DNA of 64,000 bases from Rikenella microfusus DSM 15922 (GCF_000427365.1 NZ_KE386488.1:496001-560000), one strand, 5' to 3'; shown: positions 7,981 to 17,898, counted from the stretch's first letter. Program-made: numbers and translations. The notes: generated from the letters alone by a model not told the origin.

Positions 7981-9807
7981 ATGAATACCGGATACGACCG
8001 CCAAAAGATACTCCGGATCAGCCTGCTCGTCGTGGCGCTCGTCATCGTCGGCCGGCTCTTCTGGCTGCAAGTCATCGACAGCGACTACAAAGACTCCGCC
8101 CGCAATAACGCCATGCGTTACATGGTGCAATACCCCCCCCGCGGCGAAGTTTACGACCGCAACGGCGAATTTCTCGTCCAGAGCACCGAATCCTACGACC
8201 TGATGGTCATTCCGCGCGACGTCGAACCCTTCGACACCGCTTTTCTGGCGAGCACCCTCGGCGTCAGCGTCCCCGACGTGCGCAAAGCCCTCGTCAAAGC
8301 GGAACGATACTCCCGCCGACGGCCGTCCATGATCTTCAAGCAACTGCCCAAAGAGGTCAAACTCAAACTGGACGAACGCCACCTCGTCGGATTCTATACC
8401 CAGTACCGCACCTCGCGCACCTATCCCCGCAAAATCGCCGGAAACCTGCTGGGCTACATCAACGAAGTAGACGAAGCCACCATCCGGCGCGATCCCTACT
8501 ACCGCATGGGCGACTACATCGGCAAGAGCGGCATCGAGAAATCCTACGAAAAATACCTGCGCGGCACCAAAGGCGTCAAAGTCGAGCTGGTCGATGTGCA
8601 CGGCATGCCCCAAGGCTCCTACGCCGACGGCCGGTACGACACCCTTCCCGTACCCGGACAGGCCATCACCTGCACCATCGACGCCGGGCTGCAACAGCTC
8701 GCCGAAGAGCTGATGGCCGGCAAAGTAGGCTCCGTGGTGGCCATCGAACCCGCCACTGGCGAAATCCTCGTGATGGCCAGCTCGCCCTCCTACGACCCCG
8801 ACCGGCTCGTGGGACGCGACCTCGGCAACAACTATATGGAACTGCTGCGCAACCGGCGCCATCCCCTTTTCAACCGCGCCGTGATGTCCCGCTACCCGCC
8901 CGGTTCCACCTTCAAGGTCGTCAACGGGCTGATCGGCCTTCAGGAAGGCGTCACCCGTCCCGAAGACCTGCACCCCTGCCACAACGGATACACCGTCGGC
9001 CGCGGCGTGAAATGCCACAGCCACGCCTCGCCCCTGAACCTCGTGCAGGCCACCGCCAACTCCTGCAACGCCTACTTCTGCTACGTGCTGCGCGACATCA
9101 TGGACAACCGGAAATGCGGCGGCATTACCAAAGGCGGCTTCGACCGCTGGCGCGAATATGTCGAGAGCTTCGGTTTCGGACGCAAACTCGACTCCGACTT
9201 CTGGGACGAACTCGCCGGCTACGTGCCCACTTCGGAATTCTACGACCGCCGCTACCGCGGCAGCTGGAACTCGCTCACCGTCATCTCTCTGGCCATCGGC
9301 CAGGGCGAACTGGGCGTCACCCCGCTCCAGGTGGCCAACCTCGGGGCGACCATCGCCAACCGCGGCTATTATTACATTCCCCACGTGGTGAAAAAGATCG
9401 CCGGACAGGACTCCATCGACGCCCGGTTCTACCGAAAGAACTACACGATGGTCGATCCCAAATACTTCGAACCGATCGTCGAAGGGATGTACCAGGCCGT
9501 GAACGTGGCCGGTACCGCGACCCGTTTCGCCGTGCCCGGTCTCGACATCTGCGGCAAGACCGGCACCGCCCAGAACCCCGCCGGGGCCGACCACTCCACC
9601 TTTCTCTGTTTCGCCCCGCGCGACAACCCGAAGATCGTCGTGTCCGTTTACGTCGAGCACGGCCGCTGGGGAGCCACCGCCGCCGCCCCGATCGCCAGCC
9701 TGCTCGTCGAGCAGTACCTGACCGACACCATCCGCCGGCCCGAAATGGTACGGCAGATCAAAGAGATGACCATAGATTACCCGATGTATGACAAACGAGG
9801 CAAGTAA
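7981..9807 (+). CDS. mrdA: Penicillin-binding protein 2 (elongation transpeptidase)
   Basis: A 608-residue class B PBP that cross-links peptidoglycan during lateral wall growth with its partner RodA. One N-terminal membrane segment (about residues 10-32) anchors it in the inner membrane. A dimerisation domain follows, then the transpeptidase domain with all three motifs: STFK (nucleophilic Ser in PPGSTFK), SCN (ATANSCN) and KTGT (CGKTGTAQ). Length is normal for PBP2. The last 20 bp overlap the start of rodA, implying translational coupling. The mreBCD genes that often precede this pair are not present upstream; a repeat cluster is. Confidence 0.95.
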   Translation: MNTGYDRQKILRISLLVVALVIVGRLFWLQVIDSDYKDSARNNAMRYMVQYPPRGEVYDRNGEFLVQSTESYDLMVIPRDVEPFDTAFLASTLGVSVPDVRKALVKAERYSRRRPSMIFKQLPKEVKLKLDERHLVGFYTQYRTSRTYPRKIAGNLLGYINEVDEATIRRDPYYRMGDYIGKSGIEKSYEKYLRGTKGVKVELVDVHGMPQGSYADGRYDTLPVPGQAITCTIDAGLQQLAEELMAGKVGSVVAIEPATGEILVMASSPSYDPDRLVGRDLGNNYMELLRNRRHPLFNRAVMSRYPPGSTFKVVNGLIGLQEGVTRPEDLHPCHNGYTVGRGVKCHSHASPLNLVQATANSCNAYFCYVLRDIMDNRKCGGITKGGFDRWREYVESFGFGRKLDSDFWDELAGYVPTSEFYDRRYRGSWNSLTVISLAIGQGELGVTPLQVANLGATIANRGYYYIPHVVKKIAGQDSIDARFYRKNYTMVDPKYFEPIVEGMYQAVNVAGTATRFAVPGLDICGKTGTAQNPAGADHSTFLCFAPRDNPKIVVSVYVEHGRWGATAAAPIASLLVEQYLTDTIRRPEMVRQIKEMTIDYPMYDKRGK

Positions 9808-11266
9808 GATCGCAGCCGCAGGCAAAGGCTCCGCCGCGGGCCGGCTCTTCGCGTCCGATATCGACTGGTGGACCGTCGGCATCTACGTGCTGATGGTCTT
9901 TTTCGGATGGCTGAACATCTACGCCGCCGTTTACAACGAAGAGCAGGCCGGCATGTTCGACCTTACGCAGCGTTACGGCATGCAGATGCTCTGGATCGGC
10001 ATCAGTTTTTTCCTGGCCGTCTCGATCCTTCTGATCGACGGCAAGTACTGGCACATGCTCGCCTATCCCTTTTATTTCCTGATGCTGGGAGTGATGCTCT
10101 TCGTGCTGCTGTTCGGCAAGGAGATCAACGGCGCCCAGGCGTGGCTCGTCATCGGGCCAGTGCAGATCCAGCCCGCCGAATTCATGAAGTTCGTCACGGC
10201 CCTGGCCCTGGCCCGCTACATGAGCGCCTACAACTTCAGCCTGCACTCCGGCAAGGCGCTGTATTACATCGGCCTGATCATCGGTATCCCCGTGCTGCTG
10301 ATCCTCGCCCAGAACGACACCGGGTCGGCGATGGTATTCGCCGCCTTTTTCATCATGCTCTACCGCGAAGGATTCGGCTCCGCGCTCTACGTCGTGGCCC
10401 TGATGCTGATCTTCCTGTTCATCGTTTCGTTCCTGCTCGAACCGTTGCCGATTCTCTTCATCGTCCTCCTGCTGTGCCTCGCGGCGCAAGGCGTCGCCAA
10501 CCGCAACTGGCGCGACACGGCGCGGTACCTGGCCCTCGTATTGCTGCTCGGCACTGCCGTTTTCGCCCTCTGCGCGTTGTGCGGCGCGGCGATCGGCTTT
10601 TATTACGCCATGCTGGCCGGCGTAGTCCTTTCGGTGCCGTGGCTCGTGCGGTACGCCGTGCGGCGGCACCTGCCGAACCTCTGGCGGTTCGCCCTGCTGT
10701 TCGCCGGGGCGGTGCTGTTCACCGGCGTGGTCGATTATGCCTTCGACAACGTATTGCAGGTACACCAGCAGAAACGCATCCTCGACCTGCTCGGCATCGA
10801 GAACGACCCGCACGGGTGGAGCTACAACGTCATCCAGTCCAAGATCGCCATCGGTTCCGGCGGTCTCTTCGGCAAAGGTTTCCTCGGCGGCACGCAGACC
10901 CGTTTCAGCTTCGTGCCGGAACAGAGCACCGACTTCATCTTCTGCACCGTGGGCGAAGAGTGGGGTTTCGTCGGGTCGCTGGGGGTAGTGGCGCTGTTCT
11001 TTTTTCTGATCCTGAGGCTAATGCGGATGGGCGAACGGCAGAAGGAACCGTTCGGACGTGTCTATTGCTATTCGGTGGCGGCTATTTTCTTCATGCATTT
11101 CGCCATCAACATCGGGATGACCGTCGGCCTGTTCCCCGTGGTCGGCATACCGCTGCCGTTTTTCAGTTACGGCGGTTCGTCGCTGATGGCTTTCACCATC
11201 CTGCTGTTCGTAGCCGTGCGGCTGGACGCCTCGCAGTACGACGAAAGCGCGCGGAAACTACTCTGA
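9788..11266 (+). CDS. rodA: RodA, peptidoglycan glycosyltransferase of the elongasome
   Basis: A 492-residue SEDS-family polytopic membrane protein that polymerises lipid II with PBP2. Roughly ten or more hydrophobic segments are visible. The conserved C-terminal stretches are present, including EQSTDFIF, GEEWGF and the FVVGIPLPFFSYGGSS-like signature near residues 450-470. It is longer than enterobacterial RodA (about 370 residues), with extra central hydrophobic segments around residues 205-300, a feature I associate with Bacteroidetes RodA. The start ATG at 9788 overlaps mrdA by 20 bp, so the two form one operon. Confidence 0.95.
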   Translation: MTNEASKIAAAGKGSAAGRLFASDIDWWTVGIYVLMVFFGWLNIYAAVYNEEQAGMFDLTQRYGMQMLWIGISFFLAVSILLIDGKYWHMLAYPFYFLMLGVMLFVLLFGKEINGAQAWLVIGPVQIQPAEFMKFVTALALARYMSAYNFSLHSGKALYYIGLIIGIPVLLILAQNDTGSAMVFAAFFIMLYREGFGSALYVVALMLIFLFIVSFLLEPLPILFIVLLLCLAAQGVANRNWRDTARYLALVLLLGTAVFALCALCGAAIGFYYAMLAGVVLSVPWLVRYAVRRHLPNLWRFALLFAGAVLFTGVVDYAFDNVLQVHQQKRILDLLGIENDPHGWSYNVIQSKIAIGSGGLFGKGFLGGTQTRFSFVPEQSTDFIFCTVGEEWGFVGSLGVVALFFFLILRLMRMGERQKEPFGRVYCYSVAAIFFMHFAINIGMTVGLFPVVGIPLPFFSYGGSSLMAFTILLFVAVRLDASQYDESARKLL

Positions 11267-11524
11267 CCCGTACCCGCTCGCGCCATCCGGGGTCCGCTGA
11301 GGGAGGCTGCGGTTATGCGCAGCGTTTTCCGTGGATCGGGTCGGATTCAGCATGATTTCGATCGCCATCATCGCCCCGATGAAATGGCTCGGTGCGACCG
11401 AATCCGGACCGGTTACGTCCAAAACACAGTACGGATCGCGGAAAATCGCGAGCCGGAAGTCCGGAAAGCCGATTGTTACAGATAAAATCGGAAAGGTACC
11501 GTATATTTATCGTACTTTTCAACT
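11267..11524. other. Intergenic region between rodA and the GH13 gene
   Basis: 258 bp without a supported gene. A 20-bp stretch at 11364-11383 matches the histidine leader at 57906-57925 at 18 of 20 positions and lies in a 56-codon reading frame (11315-11485). No clear attenuator hairpin follows it. Confidence 0.4.
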
Positions 11525-13228
11525 ATGCTAACGATGAAAAAACTCTTTCTCGCAGCTGCCGCTCTGTCCATGATCGGCGGCACGCAGGCGCAGCCCCTGC
11601 CCGGCCTCCCCCAATGGCTCGATACCGCCGTATTTTACCAGATATATCCCGCCAGTTTCAAGGATACCGACAGCGACGGCATCGGCGATCTGGGCGGCAT
11701 CATCTCCAAACTCGATTATATCCGTTCCGTAGGCGCGAACGCTATCTGGATGAGTCCCGTCTTCTGCTCCGAATTCCGAGACGGCGGGTACGACGTGACC
11801 GATTTCTATGCCGTCGCGCCCCGTTACGGCACCAATGCGCAGCTCGTCGAACTCGTCCGCAAGGCTCATGGCAAAGGAATGAAAGTCTGTCTCGACCTGG
11901 TCGCCGGCCACACCTCCGACAAACACCCCTGGTTCCTGCAATCCATGCAGGCCGGTACCGATCTGCATTACAGCGACTATTACATCTGGACCGATTCCAG
12001 GGAGACCCTGCCCCCCGGTTCGTACTACGTGAAGTCCGACGCCCCGAGGGACGGCAACTACCTCAAAAACTTTTTCGACTGCCAGCCCGCGCTGAACTAC
12101 GGTTTCGCCCGACCGAATCCCGACAACCCGTGGGAACAGCCCGTCGACGCCCCGGGGCCGCAGGCCGTTCGGCGCGAACTGAAAAACATCATCGCTTTCT
12201 GGATGGACAAAGGGGTGGACGGGTTCCGTGTCGATATGGCCCACAGCCTGATCAAGAACGATCCGGGCCATATCGAGACCCGCCGGCTGTGGCACGAAAT
12301 GCGCGAGTGGTTCGGCTCCCGGTACCCGGAAGGAGTGCTGATTTCCGAATGGAGCCGCCCGGAAGAGGCCATTCCCGCCGGATTCCATATCGATTTCATG
12401 ATGCATTTCGGAGTACCCGGTTTCCCGTCGCTTTTCTTCAATAAGGAAGGGGTCGAAATCAAACAGGATACCTGCTACTTTCAGACCCTCGGCGGAGGAC
12501 AGATCCGGGAGTTCGTCGAAAACTACCGCCGCCAGCGCGAAAAAACGCTGGGGCTGGGACACATCGCCCTGCCTACCGCCAACCACGACTGCCAGCGGCT
12601 CTCCTGCGGCGATCGGACCGACCCCCGGCAGCTGAAAGTCGCCATGACCTTTTTATTGACCATGCCCGGTGTACCGTTCGTCTATTACGGAGACGAAATC
12701 GGCATGCGTTACCTGCCCGACTGGCCGGAAAAAGAGGGGAGCATCATGGGACGGAACGCGAACCGTTCGGGCAGCCGCACCCCGATGCAGTGGACCGCCG
12801 GACGGACCGCCGGATTCTCGGACGGCGATTCCGCTTCGTTATACTTGCCTCTCGACCCCGACCCCCTGCGTCCCACCGTCGCGGCGCAAGAGGACGACCC
12901 CGTCTCGTTGCTGAACTATGTCCGGGGACTGTTGGCGTTGCGCAAGCAATCGCCCGCGCTGGCGACACGGGGCGACTGGCAGATGATCAGCAACATAGAC
13001 CGACCCTATCCGATGGTTTACGAACGTTCGGCGGGCAGCGAGCGGTATGTCGTCGCCGTAAATCCTGCAGGGCGGAGCGTCGAAGCGTTACTGCCCGCGT
13101 CGGGAGCGGCGCAGGTCCGGTATGTGTACGGCACGGGAGATAAAGGCGTACACTATAAGACCGGCAGAAACGGCGACCGGATAAAACTCGGACCGGTATC
13201 GGCGGCCGTGTTCCGGCTCGTCCGCTGA
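11525..13228 (+). CDS. Secreted GH13 alpha-amylase family enzyme
   Basis: A 567-residue glycoside hydrolase of family 13, acting on alpha-glucosidic bonds. A signal peptide ends near TQAQ (about residue 22), so it is periplasmic or outer-membrane associated. The catalytic triad is visible: nucleophile Asp237 in GFRVDMAH, acid/base Glu275 in LISEWS, and Asp355 in the TANHD motif. The region VPFVYYGDEIGM and the C-terminal beta domain resemble oligo-1,6-glucosidase or trehalose-synthase-like subfamilies, but the substrate cannot be fixed. A second start at 11534 (MKKLFL) is equally likely. It precedes a beta-mannosidase and may belong to a small carbohydrate-use locus, though no SusC/SusD pair is present. 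Confidence 0.88.
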   Translation: MLTMKKLFLAAAALSMIGGTQAQPLPGLPQWLDTAVFYQIYPASFKDTDSDGIGDLGGIISKLDYIRSVGANAIWMSPVFCSEFRDGGYDVTDFYAVAPRYGTNAQLVELVRKAHGKGMKVCLDLVAGHTSDKHPWFLQSMQAGTDLHYSDYYIWTDSRETLPPGSYYVKSDAPRDGNYLKNFFDCQPALNYGFARPNPDNPWEQPVDAPGPQAVRRELKNIIAFWMDKGVDGFRVDMAHSLIKNDPGHIETRRLWHEMREWFGSRYPEGVLISEWSRPEEAIPAGFHIDFMMHFGVPGFPSLFFNKEGVEIKQDTCYFQTLGGGQIREFVENYRRQREKTLGLGHIALPTANHDCQRLSCGDRTDPRQLKVAMTFLLTMPGVPFVYYGDEIGMRYLPDWPEKEGSIMGRNANRSGSRTPMQWTAGRTAGFSDGDSASLYLPLDPDPLRPTVAAQEDDPVSLLNYVRGLLALRKQSPALATRGDWQMISNIDRPYPMVYERSAGSERYVVAVNPAGRSVEALLPASGAAQVRYVYGTGDKGVHYKTGRNGDRIKLGPVSAAVFRLVR

Positions 13229-13422
13229 CGTACCGTTGCCGGGCCATGAGACAGGAAACGGGGGCAGATGCTGTCGCTGCGCCGGCCATCCGAAGGGAGA
13301 ACCCCGCAAATACCGTATAACCGCGTATGGATTCCGGCCGGCCAGATCGCTGTCCGATTCGGGATAAAGGCGCTGGAAACCATCTCCGAAAAACCTGTCG
13401 GAGCAAAATCGCGGTTTTATGT

Positions 13423-13430
13423 TAACTTTG
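13423..13430 (+). promoter_or_regulatory. -7 promoter element for the GH2 gene
   Basis: TAACTTTG matches TAnnTTTG and lies 38 bp before the chosen ATG at 13469 (14 bp before an earlier in-frame ATG at 13445). No clear TTTG is present at the -33 position. Confidence 0.5.
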
Positions 13431-13468
13431 TCTGAAAACCCGATATGTTTCAACGCAACCCATACCGA

Positions 13469-16162
13469 ATGAAAAGACATCTGCTCTATTCCCTGGCCGG
13501 AGTCGCCCTGACGCTGGTCTCCTGCGGGCCGCAGGACGCGGCGAAGCTCCTCTCCGAACAACCGCAGCGCCGAACCCAGACCCTGACCGAAGGGTGGGCG
13601 TTCCGCGAAGCGGACATCCCGGATACCGCGCACCGCGACCTGTCGGTCGAAAAAACAGTTCCGGACTGGACGCCGGCCACGGTGCCCGGCGTGGTGCATA
13701 CCGACCTGCTGGCCAACGGACTGATCCCGGAACCGTTCGCAGGCACCACCGAACCCGACCTGCAATGGATCGGCCGGCGCACTTGGGAATACCGGACGCA
13801 GTTCGCCCCATCGCCCGAAATCACCGCTCAGCAGGTGCAGGAGCTGGTATTCAAAGGGCTGGACACCTATGCCGACGTCTACCTCAACGACTCGCTGGTG
13901 CTGGGCGGAACGGACAACATGTTCGTCGAGTGGCGCATCCCGGTGAAAGGCATCCTGAGGCCCGACACGCTCAACACGCTGCGCATCGTATTCCACCCGG
14001 CCTACGAAACGGCCCTGCCCGAAGCGCAGGCGTGGCCGGTGAAGCTCCCCAACGACAACGACAAAGGGGAGTGGGTGACCAGCGTCTTCACCCGTAAGGC
14101 GCCCTACCACTTCGGCTGGGACTGGGGGCCGCGCTACCTGACCGCAGGCGTGTGGCGGCCCGTCTACCTGGACGCATACTCCGCCGCTGCGATCGACCAT
14201 ATCCAGTTCGTGCGGGGACGGCAGGACTCCGTGCAGGCCGATTTCACGGCGCGGGTAACGCTGGCCGTGCAGGACGCGGCCCCGGTGCGCGTGATTCTGG
14301 CCGATTCGACCGGAAAGACCGTCTATGGTCAGAAAGATGTCGTGCCGACCGACGGCACGACGACGGTGGAGGTCCCCTTCTCGATCGCGAACCCCGAACT
14401 GTGGTGGCCCAACGGTCTGGGCGAGGCTCATCTTTATACGGTCAATACCCTGATAACCGATAAGACCGGCCAGCTGCTCGACCGGAACACGCAGCGCATC
14501 GGCGTGCGCACGATCCGTCTGGTACAGGAACCGGACAGCGTAGGCGAGGGCGAAAGTTTCCAGTTTTACGTGAACGGCGTTCCGTGCTTCATCAAAGGGG
14601 CGAATTACATTCCGCAGGACGCTTTCCTGCCGCGGGTCGATACGGCACGCTACGAGGAGCTGATCGGGACCGCCGTGGCCTCGAATATGAATATGCTGCG
14701 TATCTGGGGCGGCGGCATTTATGAAGAAGATCTCTTTTACGACCTGTGCGACGAGCAGGGGATGATGGTATGGGAGGACTTTATGTTCGCCTGCGCCTTC
14801 TACCCCTGGGACACGGCTTTTCTGGACAACGTGCGGCGCGAGGCGGTCTATAACGTGCGCCGCCTGCGCAACCATCCCTCGCTGGCCATCTGGTGCGGCA
14901 ACAACGAAATCGACGAGGCGTGGCACCATTGGGGCTACCAGAAAGCCTACGGGTGGACGCCGCAAGAGCAGGCGATGGTCAAACACGGCATCGACACGAT
15001 TTTCCGAGGCGTGCTGGCCGACGTGGTGGCCGCCGAGGACAGCGGGCGGCAGTACCGTCCCAGCTCGCCGATGTACGGCCGGGGCAACCCGCTGAGCCAG
15101 ATCAAGGGCGACGTCCACTATTGGGGCGTGTTCCACGACGAGGAACCTTTCTCGGTTTACAAGGACAAGCCGGGGCGGTTCAGCAACGAATACGGTTTCG
15201 TGTCGCTCCCCTGTTACGACACCTACCGGGAATATTTCCGTCCGGACGAAATGTGGCTCTACTCGCCGGCGATGATCCTGCACCAGAAGACGCCGAAGGG
15301 ATACCGGCTGCTGGAAGAGTATATGGCCCGCGACCTGCCGCTGCTGAAAGACGATTTCCGGACGTACGTCTACCTTTCGCAGCTGATCCAGGCCGAAGGC
15401 ATCAAGATCGCCATGGAGGGGCAGCGCAGCAAGCGGCCGTTCAACCAGGGGACGATGTACTGGCAGCTGAACGACTGCTATCCGGCGATTTCGTGGAGTT
15501 CGATGGACAGCCGTTACCGTTGGAAGGCTTTGCAATACTATGCGGTACGGAGTTTCGCCCCGACGCTGCTTTCGTTCGAACGGGTGGATTCGACGGCCAC
15601 GGCGGTGCTGTGGGCCATCACGGACCGGCTCGCGCCGCAGAGCGGCGAGGTGTCGCTGCGGTTGCAGGATTTTGCAGGCAAGGCGTTGTGGGACACGACG
15701 CTGCGGGCGGAAGTGCCGGCCAACGACAACCGGGAGCTGCTGCGCCGGGCCGATGCGGAACTGCTCCGGGGCGCCGACCCGCGGGAAACATATCTCGTGG
15801 CGGAAGGGGTGATCGGCGGCGACACGCTGCGGTCGCTCTACTGGTTCGTACCGCTGAAAGATTTGGACCTGCCGAAGGCGGATTATTCGGTTTCGTATCG
15901 GCAGACGGGACCGCGGAGCGTGGAAGCGACGCTGACGGCGCACAACCTGCTGAAGTCGGTGCTGTTCGAAGCGGAGGCGTTGCAGGACAATCCGTCGGAT
16001 GCCTATTTCGACCTGTTGCCGGGCGAGCAGCGGACGATCGTGCTGAACTTTACGGAAGAGATTCCGGCGGCGGGCACGGATGCGCTGGGGCTGTCGGTGC
16101 GGACGCTGAACGACCTCGCGGGCCGGAAATCGGAGCGGCCGGTGACGGAAAACGTCCGGTGA
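13469..16162 (+). CDS. GH2 beta-mannosidase lipoprotein
   Basis: An 897-residue glycoside hydrolase of family 2 that should release beta-mannose from oligosaccharides or N-glycan cores. The N-terminus MKRHLLYSLAGVALTLVSC is a lipoprotein signal with the lipidated Cys in LVSC, so it is membrane-anchored. I preferred the ATG at 13469 over 13445, because it starts the signal peptide. A sugar-binding jelly-roll domain (about 45-210), an immunoglobulin-like domain and a TIM barrel follow. Acid/base Glu480 (WCGNNE) and nucleophile Glu574 (FSNEYGF) are in place. Length is normal for beta-mannosidases. A partial repeat module follows the gene. Confidence 0.9.
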   Translation: MKRHLLYSLAGVALTLVSCGPQDAAKLLSEQPQRRTQTLTEGWAFREADIPDTAHRDLSVEKTVPDWTPATVPGVVHTDLLANGLIPEPFAGTTEPDLQWIGRRTWEYRTQFAPSPEITAQQVQELVFKGLDTYADVYLNDSLVLGGTDNMFVEWRIPVKGILRPDTLNTLRIVFHPAYETALPEAQAWPVKLPNDNDKGEWVTSVFTRKAPYHFGWDWGPRYLTAGVWRPVYLDAYSAAAIDHIQFVRGRQDSVQADFTARVTLAVQDAAPVRVILADSTGKTVYGQKDVVPTDGTTTVEVPFSIANPELWWPNGLGEAHLYTVNTLITDKTGQLLDRNTQRIGVRTIRLVQEPDSVGEGESFQFYVNGVPCFIKGANYIPQDAFLPRVDTARYEELIGTAVASNMNMLRIWGGGIYEEDLFYDLCDEQGMMVWEDFMFACAFYPWDTAFLDNVRREAVYNVRRLRNHPSLAIWCGNNEIDEAWHHWGYQKAYGWTPQEQAMVKHGIDTIFRGVLADVVAAEDSGRQYRPSSPMYGRGNPLSQIKGDVHYWGVFHDEEPFSVYKDKPGRFSNEYGFVSLPCYDTYREYFRPDEMWLYSPAMILHQKTPKGYRLLEEYMARDLPLLKDDFRTYVYLSQLIQAEGIKIAMEGQRSKRPFNQGTMYWQLNDCYPAISWSSMDSRYRWKALQYYAVRSFAPTLLSFERVDSTATAVLWAITDRLAPQSGEVSLRLQDFAGKALWDTTLRAEVPANDNRELLRRADAELLRGADPRETYLVAEGVIGGDTLRSLYWFVPLKDLDLPKADYSVSYRQTGPRSVEATLTAHNLLKSVLFEAEALQDNPSDAYFDLLPGEQRTIVLNFTEEIPAAGTDALGLSVRTLNDLAGRKSERPVTENVR

Positions 16163-16365
16163 TTTTAAGACCGGGGGCGAATGCCCGGATTTTATAAATA
16201 ACAGTACGGCTAAAATATAAGTTCCGCGTCAGCGGGCAGGCCGCACCACCGCCTGAGTTTCCGCATCCCGGTGCGGCTGCCGGAAGACGCCCGATACGAA
16301 AACCGCCCGCACATAGACTGCCCATACATAATAGACTAAACTCCGAAACCTCGATTTTTCAGACA
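16163..16365. repeat. Partial module A upstream of lptE
   Basis: A joint variant (AACAGTACGGCTAAAATATA) near 16200 is followed by the first 40 bp of module A (ending GCGGGCAGGCCG), then unique sequence to lptE. It appears to be a truncated copy. Confidence 0.6.
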
Positions 16366-16878
16366 ATGAAACGCCTGTTCATACTGCCGGTACTCTGTGC
16401 CGTGCTGCTGGCCGGAAGCGGATGCTCCGTGAAATACTCCTTTTCGGGCGCGTCGGTAAACTACGCCCTCAGCAAAACCGTTTCGGTCAGCTACTTCAAC
16501 AACATGGCCGCCATGGTCGCCCCGATCCTCAGCCCCACGCTCACCGACGAGCTGACCAGCAAGCTGGCCAGCCAGACGAGGCTTCAGGTCGTGCGCGAAG
16601 ACGGCGACCTGAGCTTTTCGGGCGAAATCACCGGCTACAGTTCCGACCCGGTGGCGATCTCCGGCGACGAATACGCCATGAAAAACCGGCTGACGATCAC
16701 CGTGAAAGTGAAATTCGTCAATAAGGCCGAACCGCAGTTCAGCTTCGAAAAGACTTTCAGCAACTACGAAGACTACAACACCGACGTACTGCTGACCCAG
16801 GCCGAGGGGACTCTGATTCCGCAGATCGTCGAAAAGTTAGTGGACGATATTTTCAACGAAGCCTTATCCAACTGGTAG
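16366..16878 (+). CDS. lptE: LptE-family lipoprotein, LPS assembly
   Basis: A 170-residue lipoprotein (lipobox LLAGSGC, Cys20) of the Bacteroidetes LptE family. It acts with LptD in inserting lipopolysaccharide in the outer membrane. After the signal, the sequence VKYSFSGASVNYALSKTVSVSYFNN and the following alternating strands and helix match the family, which is far diverged from the E. coli protein. It is the first gene of a three-gene run with a TPR-like protein (16881) and secG (17521), an order I recognise from other Bacteroidetes. The gap to the next gene is 2 bp, indicating an operon. Confidence 0.85.
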   Translation: MKRLFILPVLCAVLLAGSGCSVKYSFSGASVNYALSKTVSVSYFNNMAAMVAPILSPTLTDELTSKLASQTRLQVVREDGDLSFSGEITGYSSDPVAISGDEYAMKNRLTITVKVKFVNKAEPQFSFEKTFSNYEDYNTDVLLTQAEGTLIPQIVEKLVDDIFNEALSNW

Positions 16879-16880
16879 CC

Positions 16881-17480
16881 ATGGACAATCCGATCGGAGC
16901 TTATCTGGACGACTACTCCCTGCTCGACGGGCCGGGCGCCGCGGCCCGGCTGTACGACATCGTGCTGGCATATCCGTGGTTCACGCTGGGGAGGTACATG
17001 CAGCTGCGCTCGCTGCGCGATACGGACCCGGCGGGTTACAGCCGCGTCCTGCGGCGTACCGACGTCCGGCTTTTCGTGCACCCCTGGCCCCGGTTGCTGT
17101 CGGACGACGCGCCTGCGACGGGCGCTCCCCTGCCCTTTTCCTGCGGGATGTCCCCGGAATCGTATCCGGAGACGGGTTACGGCGCACAACGTCCGGACAC
17201 GGTAAGTGTGATCGACGAGTTTCTCAGCAACGAAAACGCCGGGGAGCGGATCGCGCCGCCGCCTCCGGGAGCGGAGGGTGCGCAGGAGGATATTTCAGCC
17301 GAATCGGTGGCCGAAGACGGGGAGATCGCCACGGAAACACTGGCGGGGATCTACCTGGCGCAGGGATTGCCCGACCGGGCTATCGAAATTTATTACAAAT
17401 TAAGTTTGAAATATCCGGAAAAAAGCGTTTACTTTGCAAACCTGATTGCCGACGTGCGGGCGCGTTGCGGCATCGGATAG
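16881..17480 (+). CDS. Hypothetical protein with C-terminal TPR-like end
   Basis: A 199-residue soluble protein found between lptE and secG. The N-terminal half is unrecognised. The middle (about 105-150) is low-complexity, rich in Ala, Glu and Pro. The last 45 residues (TLAGIYLAQGLPDRAIEIYY and onward) read as one tetratricopeptide unit, suggesting protein-protein contact. No signal peptide is visible, so it is probably cytoplasmic. It begins 2 bp after lptE and ends 40 bp before secG, so it is co-transcribed with envelope-biogenesis genes. Its function is unknown. Confidence 0.75.
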   Translation: MDNPIGAYLDDYSLLDGPGAAARLYDIVLAYPWFTLGRYMQLRSLRDTDPAGYSRVLRRTDVRLFVHPWPRLLSDDAPATGAPLPFSCGMSPESYPETGYGAQRPDTVSVIDEFLSNENAGERIAPPPPGAEGAQEDISAESVAEDGEIATETLAGIYLAQGLPDRAIEIYYKLSLKYPEKSVYFANLIADVRARCGIG

Positions 17481-17520
17481 AACAAGCGAACATATCCTAC
17501 ACACATAGAGACACTCTACC

Positions 17521-17898
17521 ATGTACGTTTTTTTCATTGTCCTGATCGTCATTGCCAGTTTCCTGATCATCCTCACCGTGCTGGCGCAGAATCCCAAAAG
17601 CGGGATGGCCGCTAACTTCGGCGCTTCGAACCAGGTGATGGGGGTACGCCAAACGGCCGATTTCCTCGAAAAGCTGACTTGGGGCCTGGCGGTCGCGATC
17701 GTGGTGCTGAGCCTCGCGGCGACGATGGCCATGCCGCGTGCCGACATCGCACGGAGCAACGACGCCTTGCAGGAGGCCATCGAAAACCAGACGGAAGGCA
17801 TCCAGAATTTCCAGTTGCAAAACACCGGCGCGACCGCTCCTGCCGCAGAAACCCCGGCTGCCGTTCCGACTCCGGCCGAGGAAACGCCTGCCCAATAA
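17521..17898 (+). CDS. secG: Preprotein translocase subunit SecG
   Basis: A 125-residue SecG, an accessory subunit of the SecYEG protein-export channel in the inner membrane. Two hydrophobic segments (about 1-21 and 52-72) flank a cytoplasmic loop carrying the family signature (LAQNPKSGMAANFGASNQVMG). The tail (about 95-125) is rich in Ala, Pro, Thr and Glu, as in other Bacteroidetes SecG. It is the last gene of the lptE-TPR-secG run and is followed, after a purine-rich stretch, by a terminator at 18132-18171. Confidence 0.92.
   Translation: MYVFFIVLIVIASFLIILTVLAQNPKSGMAANFGASNQVMGVRQTADFLEKLTWGLAVAIVVLSLAATMAMPRADIARSNDALQEAIENQTEGIQNFQLQNTGATAPAAETPAAVPTPAEETPAQ

Noticed and set aside
7477-9882. 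An 801-codon open frame antisense to mrdA, and similar long antisense frames over the GH2, TamL-like and PafA-like/GSCFA genes
   Set aside because: They mirror genes with clear motifs and length, have compositions rich in Val, Gly, Arg and His, and show no domain. They result from high GC and third-position bias.
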